A stretch of DNA of 6,447 nucleotides, from assembly GCA_015490675.1 (NCBI GenBank), contig WFXI01000069.1, forward strand, positions 1 through 6,447, given 5' to 3'. Position 1 is the first letter of the stretch, and each line of letters begins with the position of its first letter. Source of the DNA: Hydrogenothermaceae bacterium. Its GTDB lineage: Bacteria > Aquificota > Aquificia > Aquificales > Hydrogenothermaceae. Below the pieces are notes generated by a model. The model ran no database searches and had not been told where the DNA came from. It worked only from the letters and a program-made list of their open reading frames with translations. Position numbers and translations under genes: made by a program. This document shows positions 1 through 5,341 of this stretch, piece by piece.

Positions 1-13
1 TAGCCATTGAAAC
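1..13 (-). CRISPR. Possible first 13 nt of a CRISPR repeat at the window edge
   Basis: Read on the minus strand, the last 13 bases of the window are GTTTCAATGGCTA. GTTTCAAT (or ATTGAAAC on the other strand) is the usual terminal octamer of about 30-nt repeats in type I-B and related arrays of thermophiles. It follows a strong promoter and a leader-like tract, which is where the leader-proximal repeat should start. Only one partial copy is visible, so repeat periodicity cannot be shown. The opposite orientation is also possible: the plus strand ends in ATTGAAAC at position 13, which would make this the last repeat before a trailer. No second copy appears in the following 70 nt of the plus strand, so any array must extend to the left, outside the window. 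Confidence 0.42.
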
Positions 14-213
14 ATCTTACTGAAACTAAATATACGAAAATTTCTAACCCCTGTCAAATTGAGTTAATTTCCCGTCAACCTCCAATCCCGCAAAAATCCC
101 TGGAGATCGCCAAACTATTGGTATTCATAGTCAAAATCAAAAAATCAGCCATTTTTCCTGTGAGATCCTGTCTCAATTAAACCTTCAAAATCTGCGATTG
201 ACAGACTCAAGTT
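14..213 (-). promoter_or_regulatory. Gene-free tract, probable CRISPR leader
   Basis: No reading frame of useful length crosses this tract on either strand. It holds a block at 71-114 that is richer in GC than the surrounding genes. Within it, CTCCA (80-84) and TGGAG (101-105) form the core of an imperfect dyad, with partly matching flanks CGTCAA and TCGCC around an A-rich loop. On the minus strand TTGAC-GGG occurs twice (78-71 and 57-48), about two helical turns apart, and the second copy is the -35 box of the promoter at 57-29. The block resembles leader blocks I remember next to type I-B and III arrays in thermophiles, but I cannot check that here. A weak hairpin, TGAGA-TCCTG-TCTCA, lies at 161-175. 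The tract is better explained as a leader ending at the repeat-like 1-13 than as plain spacer DNA. Confidence 0.5.
29..57 (-). promoter_or_regulatory. Near-consensus sigma-70 promoter firing toward the left edge
   Basis: The minus strand has a perfect -35 TTGACA (57-52), a 17-nt spacer, and a -10 TATATT (34-29) that matches the consensus at five of six bases. Transcription would start near position 21-22, roughly 8 nt before the repeat-like GTTTCAAT. That geometry fits a leader promoter producing pre-crRNA. A promoter for an unseen minus-strand gene to the left is the alternative. Confidence 0.6.
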
Positions 214-1329
214 TTAGTAGATTTTTGTTTTTAACCAGTATTCAAAAAGCGGATCTTGAAAGTAATATTTATTTCCTTTTCTGTCCAGAATGTCTTTTTC
301 TAACAAGCTTAACAAAGTCTTTCTTAATGAACCTATTTTCATATCATACTTGGATAATACATGTTCATCATGAAGGCGAACTCCTTCTTTTTCAATAACT
401 ATTTTTAGAGCTTTTCTCTGGTTGGAGGTGAGATTTTCCCATTCCACAGCAAAAAGATCCTCTTCTCTTTCAAGTACAAGCTTTACCGCTCTAGTAAAAA
501 TCTCATCTTTTACGCTGTCTTCTGTCAGTTCCCAAAGCTCGTAAGCAAACTGCTGGGTGTAATAGGGAAATCCTTTTGTGATCATCAGAATTTTCTCAAT
601 ATAAATATCATCAATTTTTTTCCCTGTTTTATTAAACTTTTTTTTAATAAATTCTATCCAGTCTCTTTTTGGGATTTCTTTTATCTGAAAATGCTTTACA
701 GATCTATAAAATGCTTTTTTCTTTTCTAAAAACATTCTCTTTAGAATGCTTTTTTTAGAACCCATAAAAATATAAGAAACTTTATTTGAGTGAAGCTGTA
801 TCTGACTTCTCATCTCATTTTCTATCCCAAGAAACTCAACTTCCTGAAATTCATCAAAAACAACACATATCTTTTTCCCTTTTTCTGCATACATCAGTGG
901 AATATTCAAAACATCTTTTAAAGTCTGGGATAACTCATTTTTTGAAAACTCAAGCTGAAATTTTGTTTTTCCTGTTTCGTCAAAAATAACTTTTATAGAT
1001 GGTCTGATTTTTAATACATCTTTAAAAAATTTGATTGCCTTTTCAACGGGTGTTTCTAATGATTGGGCAAGTGCATTAAAATATTCATTAATAAACTCTT
1101 CTTTGGAGGATATCCCTAATAGATCCAGGAATATGTATTTGAAGTTTTTTTCTTTTTTTAATTGCTCTAATGTAAAAAGGGCAAGAGATGTTTTGCCAAA
1201 TCTTCTTGGGGCATAAATAAGAACATTCAGCCCGCTTAAAATATCTCTTTTCAGCTGTTTTATCTCTTCTTTTCTATTACAAAAATTTTCTTTAGAAACA
1301 ACACCACCATAATAAAATGGGTTCTGCAT
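214..1329 (-). CDS. AAA/STAND-type ATPase with C-terminal winged helix (archaeal-ATPase-like family)
   Basis: The protein is 371 residues. Its N-terminus, NPFYYGGVV...FCNRKEEI, is typical of the ATPase_2/COG1672-like family. Walker A is APRRFGKTS (40-48), with the invariant Lys and Thr present, and Walker B is CVVFDEF (155-161) with the Asp-Glu pair. A YIFMGS strand (186-191) occupies the sensor position, and GFPYYTQQFAYELW (253-266) is a family signature in the lid. The last 70 residues look like a winged helix ending in the usual F.DP.FEYWL box. The family consists of ATP-dependent signalling switches and is common as orphan genes in thermophiles; substrates are mostly unknown. There is no signal peptide or membrane segment, so it should be cytoplasmic. 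The start is ATG with a weak AAGAG upstream and a strong promoter 35-63 nt ahead. It sits between cas3 and the probable leader, where cas4-cas1-cas2 usually lie. A CRISPR role is only suggested by position. Confidence 0.88.
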   Translation of the reverse strand: MQNPFYYGGVVSKENFCNRKEEIKQLKRDILSGLNVLIYAPRRFGKTSLALFTLEQLKKEKNFKYIFLDLLGISSKEEFINEYFNALAQSLETPVEKAIKFFKDVLKIRPSIKVIFDETGKTKFQLEFSKNELSQTLKDVLNIPLMYAEKGKKICVVFDEFQEVEFLGIENEMRSQIQLHSNKVSYIFMGSKKSILKRMFLEKKKAFYRSVKHFQIKEIPKRDWIEFIKKKFNKTGKKIDDIYIEKILMITKGFPYYTQQFAYELWELTEDSVKDEIFTRAVKLVLEREEDLFAVEWENLTSNQRKALKIVIEKEGVRLHDEHVLSKYDMKIGSLRKTLLSLLEKDILDRKGNKYYFQDPLFEYWLKTKIY

Positions 1330-1353
1330 TTTATGCTCTTTGTATTAAAATTC

Positions 1354-1370
1354 TTATACTTTTAGTATAA
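1354..1370. repeat. Inverted repeat over the ATPase promoter -10 box, possible operator
   Basis: The sequence has perfect 7-bp arms, TTATACT and AGTATAA, around a 3-nt centre. On the minus strand one arm contains the -10 hexamer TATACT and the other covers the likely transcription start. A second overlapping dyad (AGTAT-T-ATACT, 1374-1364) shares the middle half-site, giving three half-sites in a row. AT-rich DNA yields such dyads by chance, but overlap with a promoter core fits an operator. It has too little GC to be a terminator. Confidence 0.4.
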
Positions 1371-1392
1371 TACTTAAGGTATAATTTTTCAA
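1364..1392 (-). promoter_or_regulatory. Promoter of the ATPase gene
   Basis: On the minus strand TTGAAA (1392-1387) is followed by exactly 17 nt and TATACT (1369-1364), both one base away from sigma-70 consensus. The -35 box overlaps the stop codon of cas3. The predicted start is near 1357, giving a short 5' UTR before the ATG at 1329. It implies the ATPase can be expressed independently of cas3. Confidence 0.6.
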
Positions 1393-3731
1393 ACAGAAAA
1401 ATAAAAATCTCCTTCAATCCTGAAACCCGTTTCCAGATCATAATAATCATCAAGGTTTGAAATAGGAACATAATAAAAGTTATTCTCCACAGGAGGAGTG
1501 TTTTTGCTTATCGGAACAGAGATAACATACTGATAAAATTCTGCCTTCAGGCTGTCAAACGCTTTTTTTCTTTCAAAAATATCAGAAATCTGCCATATTT
1601 TTGTAAATTCCTGCCAGACCTTTTGAGCGTCTTCGTCTATTTCTATAAATACATCTTCCTTGTAGTAATCTTCTTCAATCAGAATAAAATCATTAATTGA
1701 GTTTATCCTGTCTTTTTCCCTTTCGTCATCGAACTTCAGGTTGTAAAGCATCTGGAGTAAATCCTGTGAGACTTTATCAGATTTTATCTTTTGCAATCTT
1801 TCGTAATATCGGTTTATCAGTTTAAAAATATCCTTTTCCTGATATTTTTCTTCTTCTAAAATCTCTATTGTTGCATTAACCAAAACAGGATCATAAATAT
1901 AAGAATGATAAAACCTGCCGTTTTCTTCATCTTTTAGGTTTAATACAAAAAATTTGCCTTTTTCTTTTTTTTTGCCTTCCCGATTACACCTGCCTGCTGA
2001 CTGATTAAGGCTGTCAAGAGGTGCAAAATCTCTGTAAACAACGTCAAAATCTATATCAACCCCTGCCTCAACAAGCTGTGTGGAAACTGCGATTTTTTTG
2101 TCTTGTTTTTTTAATAGATTTATTCTTTTTAGCCTTTCTTTTGGAATTAGGTGTGTTGATAAAAATATAACCTCATCTGGATAGTCTTTCTTTAAAAGAC
2201 CGAAAAGTTCTTTCGCTGATTTCACCGTATTCATAATAAACAGGTATCTTTTATCTTTTTCTAACTGAAGGTTGTCGTAAAGATCATTAACGGTTTTTGG
2301 AGTTTTATCAATTTTTATCTCATATCTGTTCAAAATTTCAAAATAGGGCTTGGAATTCAGAATTTCTGTAAAAGAATTTTTATCAAAAATAAAAGGCTGT
2401 GTTGCTGTAGAAAAAATCACATAAAAGTTAAATCTTTCTGCCATTTGGGTTAAAACTTTTTTCAAAACAAGCCAGTATTTGTGTGGAACTGATTGAACTT
2501 CATCAAGAATAATTACAGAATTTGTAAATTTATGAAATTTTCTTAGCATTTTATTTCTATTACTGATTAATGAATAAAAAAACTGGATAAAGGTTGTTGT
2601 TATTATTTTACTGTTCCAGCCTTCTATCAAAATTCTTGATGTATCATAATCAAATTCGTTTTCTTTTCCTTTGTATTTAAAACCTGTAAGATGATGATGT
2701 TTAAGGATTATAGAACTATCAGGGTTAATTCCATTATGTTTTAAAACATTTTCAAAAACAATAAAATTTTGTTCTATTATTGATAAAAAAGGCAGACTGT
2801 AGATTATTTTTAGGCTCTGTCCTTTTTCTTTTTTTACCTTTTGTGCTATTTTCAGAGCAAATTTTAAGGAAATCAGAGTTTTCCCTAACCCTGTTGGGAG
2901 AGTAAGAGTATAAATTTTCTGGTTAATATCTATTTCTTTATTGGAAACTTCGGTATAAGCCTTTTGCCTTAATTGATTTATTAGGTTGTTATCTTTTGGC
3001 AGACTTTCAATAAATCTATCAACTATCTCTGGCTCAATCTGTATATCTCTAAAAATCAAGCTTTTATCTGTTTTTATTCCAACATCTGATTTGTCCCCGT
3101 CTAATAGCAAAGAAAAAAGCAAAACTGTATCAACATAATAATTAAGGGACTTTTCATTTTTTAGTTTCCTGATAAATCTTATTATTTTTCGTAGTAATTG
3201 CTTGATATATTCAAAATCTATCTCGTCAAAAGAAAATTTAAGTAGCTCTTTATTTGGAACATTCAGATTGTTAAAAAATATCTGAAATTTTTCTTTATCT
3301 ATTGAGCTTATTTGCTTTTTTAAAATCTGTATTTCCTTTTCTTCCAGGATCGGCTCTATTAGAAAATTATTCAGGTTTGAGTGATGGCGTTTTGGAAGAA
3401 CAAATGCAAGGGAAAGTAAAAAAGGACTATCTATACTCCTTTGTTTTAAATATTTATCTGCAAGAAAAAGCCCAACTATACCACCAAGTAGAGAATGTTT
3501 TGTTTCTTTTTTGTTTTTTAAGCTTTTATCCCCTCTTATGTACTTTTGGAAAAATTCAGTGGATTTTCCAATATCGTGGGAAAATGTGATGATAGTTAAA
3601 ATATCTTTTAAAATTTGGTCGTTAATCTTTTCTTTGTCAAAAAAGTTTAATGCTATATCAACAACGCTTTGTGTATGCTGTTCTAATAACCTATCGGGGT
3701 GGGAGAGAAGGTTGGAATTAGTAAACTTCAT
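1389..3731 (-). CDS. cas3: Cas3 HD-nuclease/helicase of a type I-B CRISPR-Cas system
   Basis: This 780-residue protein is the ATP-dependent 3'-5' helicase and single-strand DNA nuclease that Cascade recruits to degrade targets. The N-terminal HD domain has SHPDRLLEQH (His11, His19), SHDIGKS (His52-Asp53), KHS (His79) and RHH (His116-117), with LLDGDKSD near 209-216. The helicase follows: Walker A LPTGLGKT (278-285), DEVQ motif II (410-413), STAT motif III (441-444), IAVSTQLVEAGVDIDFD (motif V, 547-563) and QSAGRCNR motif VI (577-584). All catalytic motifs are intact and the length is normal for a fused HD-DExD Cas3. The ATG lies inside the toxin gene upstream, overlapping it by 14 nt, with AGGA 7 nt before it. 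This start leaves the canonical N-terminal SHP motif at residue 10. Translation is therefore probably coupled to the toxin. No cas4, cas1 or cas2 follows. Confidence 0.96.
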   Translation of the reverse strand: MKFTNSNLLSHPDRLLEQHTQSVVDIALNFFDKEKINDQILKDILTIITFSHDIGKSTEFFQKYIRGDKSLKNKKETKHSLLGGIVGLFLADKYLKQRSIDSPFLLSLAFVLPKRHHSNLNNFLIEPILEEKEIQILKKQISSIDKEKFQIFFNNLNVPNKELLKFSFDEIDFEYIKQLLRKIIRFIRKLKNEKSLNYYVDTVLLFSLLLDGDKSDVGIKTDKSLIFRDIQIEPEIVDRFIESLPKDNNLINQLRQKAYTEVSNKEIDINQKIYTLTLPTGLGKTLISLKFALKIAQKVKKEKGQSLKIIYSLPFLSIIEQNFIVFENVLKHNGINPDSSIILKHHHLTGFKYKGKENEFDYDTSRILIEGWNSKIITTTFIQFFYSLISNRNKMLRKFHKFTNSVIILDEVQSVPHKYWLVLKKVLTQMAERFNFYVIFSTATQPFIFDKNSFTEILNSKPYFEILNRYEIKIDKTPKTVNDLYDNLQLEKDKRYLFIMNTVKSAKELFGLLKKDYPDEVIFLSTHLIPKERLKRINLLKKQDKKIAVSTQLVEAGVDIDFDVVYRDFAPLDSLNQSAGRCNREGKKKEKGKFFVLNLKDEENGRFYHSYIYDPVLVNATIEILEEEKYQEKDIFKLINRYYERLQKIKSDKVSQDLLQMLYNLKFDDEREKDRINSINDFILIEEDYYKEDVFIEIDEDAQKVWQEFTKIWQISDIFERKKAFDSLKAEFYQYVISVPISKNTPPVENNFYYVPISNLDDYYDLETGFRIEGDFYFSV

Positions 3732-3990
3732 CGTGATGTCCTATATCTATTAAAACAATTTCATTTTCAACTACAGCAAACGTTAAAATAATTCTATAGC
3801 TCATTGTTATTGAAACAGAGTATTTATTTTTGAATTTTCCTTTTAGTTTATGAAGCCTTAATGATGGATGATGTGGGTTTATTTCAAGAAGTTTTAATAC
3901 TTTTTTATATCTTGGGATTAAATCTTTATATTTTTTAAGAAAATCTTTTTCTCTTTTAAGATATGTTTCAGTAAAAACCAGCTGATACAT
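3718..3990 (-). CDS. RelE/YafQ-family toxin (putative mRNA interferase)
   Basis: This 90-residue protein has the compact RelE/ParE-superfamily layout: two N-terminal helices rich in Lys (about 8-35), the LHKLKGKFKNKYSVSI strand-turn segment (46-61), SYRIIL (64-69) and the C-terminal IGHHDEVY (83-90). The YRI and IG.HDEVY motifs are the family's most recognisable marks. RelE/YafQ members cleave ribosome-bound mRNA, while ParE members target gyrase; the C-terminal HDEVY favours a RelE/YafQ-like RNase, but this is inferred. It lies 6 nt after the antitoxin stop. Its best Shine-Dalgarno, AGGA, is 12 nt from the ATG, which would limit toxin output relative to antitoxin. Its last codons also encode the ribosome-binding site and start of cas3, so the 3' end cannot be lost without damaging cas3 initiation. 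The frame is complete, with all motifs present. Confidence 0.9.
   Translation of the reverse strand: MYQLVFTETYLKREKDFLKKYKDLIPRYKKVLKLLEINPHHPSLRLHKLKGKFKNKYSVSITMSYRIILTFAVVENEIVLIDIGHHDEVY
3739..3742 (-). promoter_or_regulatory. cas3 Shine-Dalgarno inside the toxin gene
   Basis: AGGA lies 7 nt before the cas3 ATG at 3731, within the codons for toxin residues Ile83-Gly84. The cas3 start codon itself is read out of frame from Asp87-Glu88. This supports the chosen cas3 start and a translational link between toxin and cas3. Confidence 0.6.
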
Positions 3991-3996
3991 ACTCTG

Positions 3997-4245
3997 TTAT
4001 ATTCCTATTCTTTTGAAATGATCTTCAGCTGACTCTTTTATTACTCTACCTTGATTATAATCTTCTTCTGCTTCTCTAATGATTTTTTCTAATTCGGCTT
4101 CTTTTAGTCTTTCGTATTCTTCTATAGGTAAAATAACAAACTTCTTTTTGCCTCTAACAGTAATAAAAACTTCATTGTATTTTTTAATAAGCTTTTCTAC
4201 AAGAGAAATACCTTTTGTTTTTATATCATTTGCAGTAAGTATCAT
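3997..4245 (-). CDS. Phd/YefM-family antitoxin
   Basis: This 82-residue protein has an N-terminal DNA-binding fold of the Phd/YefM type (MILTANDIKTKGISLVEKLI, then EVFITVRGKKKFVILPIEEYERL, 25-47). The C-terminal acidic tail, EEDYNQGRVIKESAEDHFKRI (60-80), is typical of the segment that wraps around and neutralises a RelE-family toxin. It would bind its own promoter alone and, more tightly, with the toxin. The start is the internal ATG at 4245, because GGAGG stands 7 nt upstream and the family N-terminus begins exactly here. A longer reading frame from TTG at 4311 would run through the promoter and operators and lacks family similarity. It is followed after 6 nt by the toxin, and the pair sits between cas5 and cas3. 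Confidence 0.9.
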   Translation of the reverse strand: MILTANDIKTKGISLVEKLIKKYNEVFITVRGKKKFVILPIEEYERLKEAELEKIIREAEEDYNQGRVIKESAEDHFKRIGI

Positions 4246-4251
4246 AAATTG

Positions 4252-4257
4252 TCCTCC
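4252..4257 (-). promoter_or_regulatory. Antitoxin Shine-Dalgarno that fixes the start
   Basis: GGAGGA is the strongest ribosome-binding site near any gene in the window. It lies 6-7 nt before the ATG at 4245. Its strength against the poorly placed site of the toxin suits antitoxin excess. Confidence 0.8.
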
Positions 4258-4261
4258 AAAT

Positions 4262-4279
4262 AATATTCTTAAGAGTATT
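4262..4279. repeat. 18-bp imperfect palindrome, candidate toxin-antitoxin operator 2
   Basis: Eight of nine base pairs are symmetric around CTTAAG; only the 4266/4275 pair breaks symmetry. It covers the predicted transcription start of the antitoxin promoter and ends 5 nt before GGAGG. Its centre is 24 bp from that of the palindrome at 4288-4301, consistent with two dimers bound near each other, as in conditional-cooperativity toxin-antitoxin operators. Confidence 0.5.
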
Positions 4280-4283
4280 TTTA

Positions 4284-4311
4284 AATATACTAAATTTAGT
4301 ACTTTTTGCAA
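4284..4311 (-). promoter_or_regulatory. Internal promoter of the antitoxin-toxin-cas3 unit
   Basis: On the minus strand TTGCAA (4311-4306) is followed by 16 nt and TATATT (4289-4284). It begins 5 nt after the cas5 stop and predicts transcription from about 4277, leaving a short 5' UTR with the strong GGAGG site. Two palindromes overlap it. The 70-nt gap is long compared with other junctions of this operon, which fits an independent promoter. Confidence 0.5.
4288..4301. repeat. 14-bp perfect palindrome, candidate toxin-antitoxin operator 1
   Basis: TACTAAATTTAGTA is exactly self-complementary and spans most of the -35/-10 spacer and the first two bases of the -10 box. A bound Phd/YefM dimer here would block RNA polymerase. 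The preceding G makes a GTAC core at its right edge, slightly like the TGTACA boxes known for YefM, but the resemblance is limited. Confidence 0.55.
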
Positions 4312-4315
4312 ATCT

Positions 4316-5014
4316 CTATAAGAAAGAAACTACTATATTCCCCACTTTATAACAATTTTTAAATTTACCTTCAAGGCTATTACCGTTAAGTTCCATAACT
4401 ACATCTTTATAAGATAAAGGCTCCCTATCAGGGTTCATATCTATTGGTAATTTTTCTTTGAAATATTTTTTACCTTCTTTTATTTCTATTTCGTCAATAT
4501 TTTCTGCAAGAATGGTCGTGTCAACTTTATTAGAGTTTTTTAGAGGGTCAGCTGATAGCAGATCCACAAACCTAAAGTTTGCCAGCAGATTAGCAAGTCC
4601 TAACGAAACTGTATAATAATTTTCTCTGTTTTTTACTTTTGTAATTAGCTGGTCAAAAAGGTTTTCGTTTTCTATATTTATAAACAATCTATAAGCTGGA
4701 TTTTTAAGAAACTCTGTTTTTATCTGGGTTCTTGTTTTTATCAGATGGAAACTGCCTGAATTTTTTGTATCTATCAGGTTTAGGGTTATTCTTGTTTTTT
4801 TTATTGGTTTTAGAATTTGAATAGCTACTTTTGTGGTTCTTCCGTTTATGAACTCCAGATATTCATTTTTTGATAGTCCTATTATTGCCCCTAAAATTCC
4901 GTAAATTGCTGTTGGTGGAGGAACAGAAAAGGTCAAAGGCGAAGATGTTGTGTAAAACTTCTTAAAATGCCCAAAATCTCCCCAGATGTCAAAGATTAGA
5001 ATTTTTTTAGACAC
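4316..5014 (-). CDS. cas5: Cas5 (Cas5b/Cas5h) Cascade subunit
   Basis: This 232-residue RAMP protein caps the crRNA 5' handle in type I-B Cascade. The N-terminus, KILIFDIWGDFGHFKKFYT (4-22), starts the first ferredoxin-like fold. The following TFSVPPPTAIYGILGAIIGL (28-47) is the hallmark segment of Cas5 in the h/b subtype. Length is normal. The C-terminal half, with PLSYKDVVMEL and an ending GNIVVSFL, is less conserved. The start is GTG, which overlaps the end of the nucleotidyltransferase gene by 8 nt. AAGAGG lies 6 nt ahead of it, inside that gene's last codons, so translation is likely coupled. A Csh2-type Cas7 lies upstream with one gene in between, whereas cas7 and cas5 are normally adjacent. 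Confidence 0.93.
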   Translation of the reverse strand: MSKKILIFDIWGDFGHFKKFYTTSSPLTFSVPPPTAIYGILGAIIGLSKNEYLEFINGRTTKVAIQILKPIKKTRITLNLIDTKNSGSFHLIKTRTQIKTEFLKNPAYRLFINIENENLFDQLITKVKNRENYYTVSLGLANLLANFRFVDLLSADPLKNSNKVDTTILAENIDEIEIKEGKKYFKEKLPIDMNPDREPLSYKDVVMELNGNSLEGKFKNCYKVGNIVVSFL

Positions 5015-5300
5015 TTATAGCCTCTTCGTAAATATATTTTTTTAGTCTCGGCTTCACAGCTTCCTTAATAATTAAATCAACTTTTCTTCTAAACAACTCT
5101 TCTAAATAAAATTTTAATCCCATATAATTTTTGAAGGTCTTCTTTCCTTTCTCAAACTCTACAAGAATATCAATATCACTTTCAGGGGTTTGTTCTCCTC
5201 TGACATAAGAGCCGAAAATGTATAGATTTTTCACACCATATTTTTCCTTTATCTCTGGCATCTTTTCTTTTAAAGTTTGTTTGATCTCCTGTAAGTTCAC
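5007..5300 (-). CDS. MNT-domain nucleotidyltransferase (MntA-like, HEPN-toxin antitoxin family)
   Basis: This 97-residue protein is a minimal nucleotidyltransferase of the polymerase-beta fold. The active-site signature GSYVRGEQTPESDIDILV (30-47) contains GS and the two metal-binding Asp residues (42, 44), and the third carboxylate is Asp75 in RRKVDLII. In known MntA-HepT pairs the MNT protein attaches AMP to the HEPN RNase and silences it. All catalytic residues are present, so the enzyme is probably active. The C-terminus, KPRLKKYIYEEAISV, is the form usually followed directly by a HepT (DUF86) gene; here cas5 takes that place, overlapping by 8 nt. The start is GTG with AGAAGGG before it; the gap to cas7 is 41 nt. 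A partial HEPN gene stands on the other side of cas7 and may or may not be its partner. Confidence 0.9.
   Translation of the reverse strand: MNLQEIKQTLKEKMPEIKEKYGVKNLYIFGSYVRGEQTPESDIDILVEFEKGKKTFKNYMGLKFYLEELFRRKVDLIIKEAVKPRLKKYIYEEAISV
5021..5026 (-). promoter_or_regulatory. cas5 Shine-Dalgarno inside the nucleotidyltransferase gene
   Basis: AAGAGG lies in the codons for residues Glu92-Glu93-Ala94 of the nucleotidyltransferase, 6 nt before the cas5 GTG at 5014. It justifies the non-ATG start and the overlap. Confidence 0.65.
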
Positions 5301-5341
5301 TGCTTTTCCCTTCTGTAAAAATGTTTGTTTAAAACTTAATT

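Noticed and set aside
1..15. Start of a minus-strand gene (ATG TTT CAA TGG CTA) at the left edge
   Set aside because: There is no Shine-Dalgarno, and the predicted transcription start leaves almost no leader; a repeat beginning GTTTCAAT explains it better, though five codons cannot settle it.
139..175. Rho-independent terminator after the ATPase gene
   Set aside because: On the minus strand the TGAGA/TCTCA stem is only 5 bp and the T-run lies about 15 nt after it; the nearer AAAAAT/ATTTTT stem has no GC. Neither is convincing.
1330..1388. Terminator between cas3 and the ATPase
   Set aside because: The inverted repeats here are all A/T and coincide with promoter elements, so an operator or promoter reading is preferred.
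3302..3753. Plus-strand open frames opposite cas3 (and others opposite the ATPase, cas5 and cas7)
   Set aside because: They lie antisense to genes with clear family motifs, show no recognisable domains, and are Phe/Ser/Leu-rich as expected from the complement of Lys/Glu-rich coding DNA.
3809..3816. ATTGAAAC, identical to the end of the repeat-like edge sequence, as a degenerate CRISPR repeat (CreA-like)
   Set aside because: It is an 8-nt match only, sits inside the toxin coding sequence, and has no extended similarity or second copy nearby.
4246..4311. N-terminal extension of the antitoxin by 22 residues from a TTG codon
   Set aside because: It would run through the promoter, both palindromes and a strong GGAGG site; the family N-terminus and the ribosome-binding site both point to the ATG at 4245.
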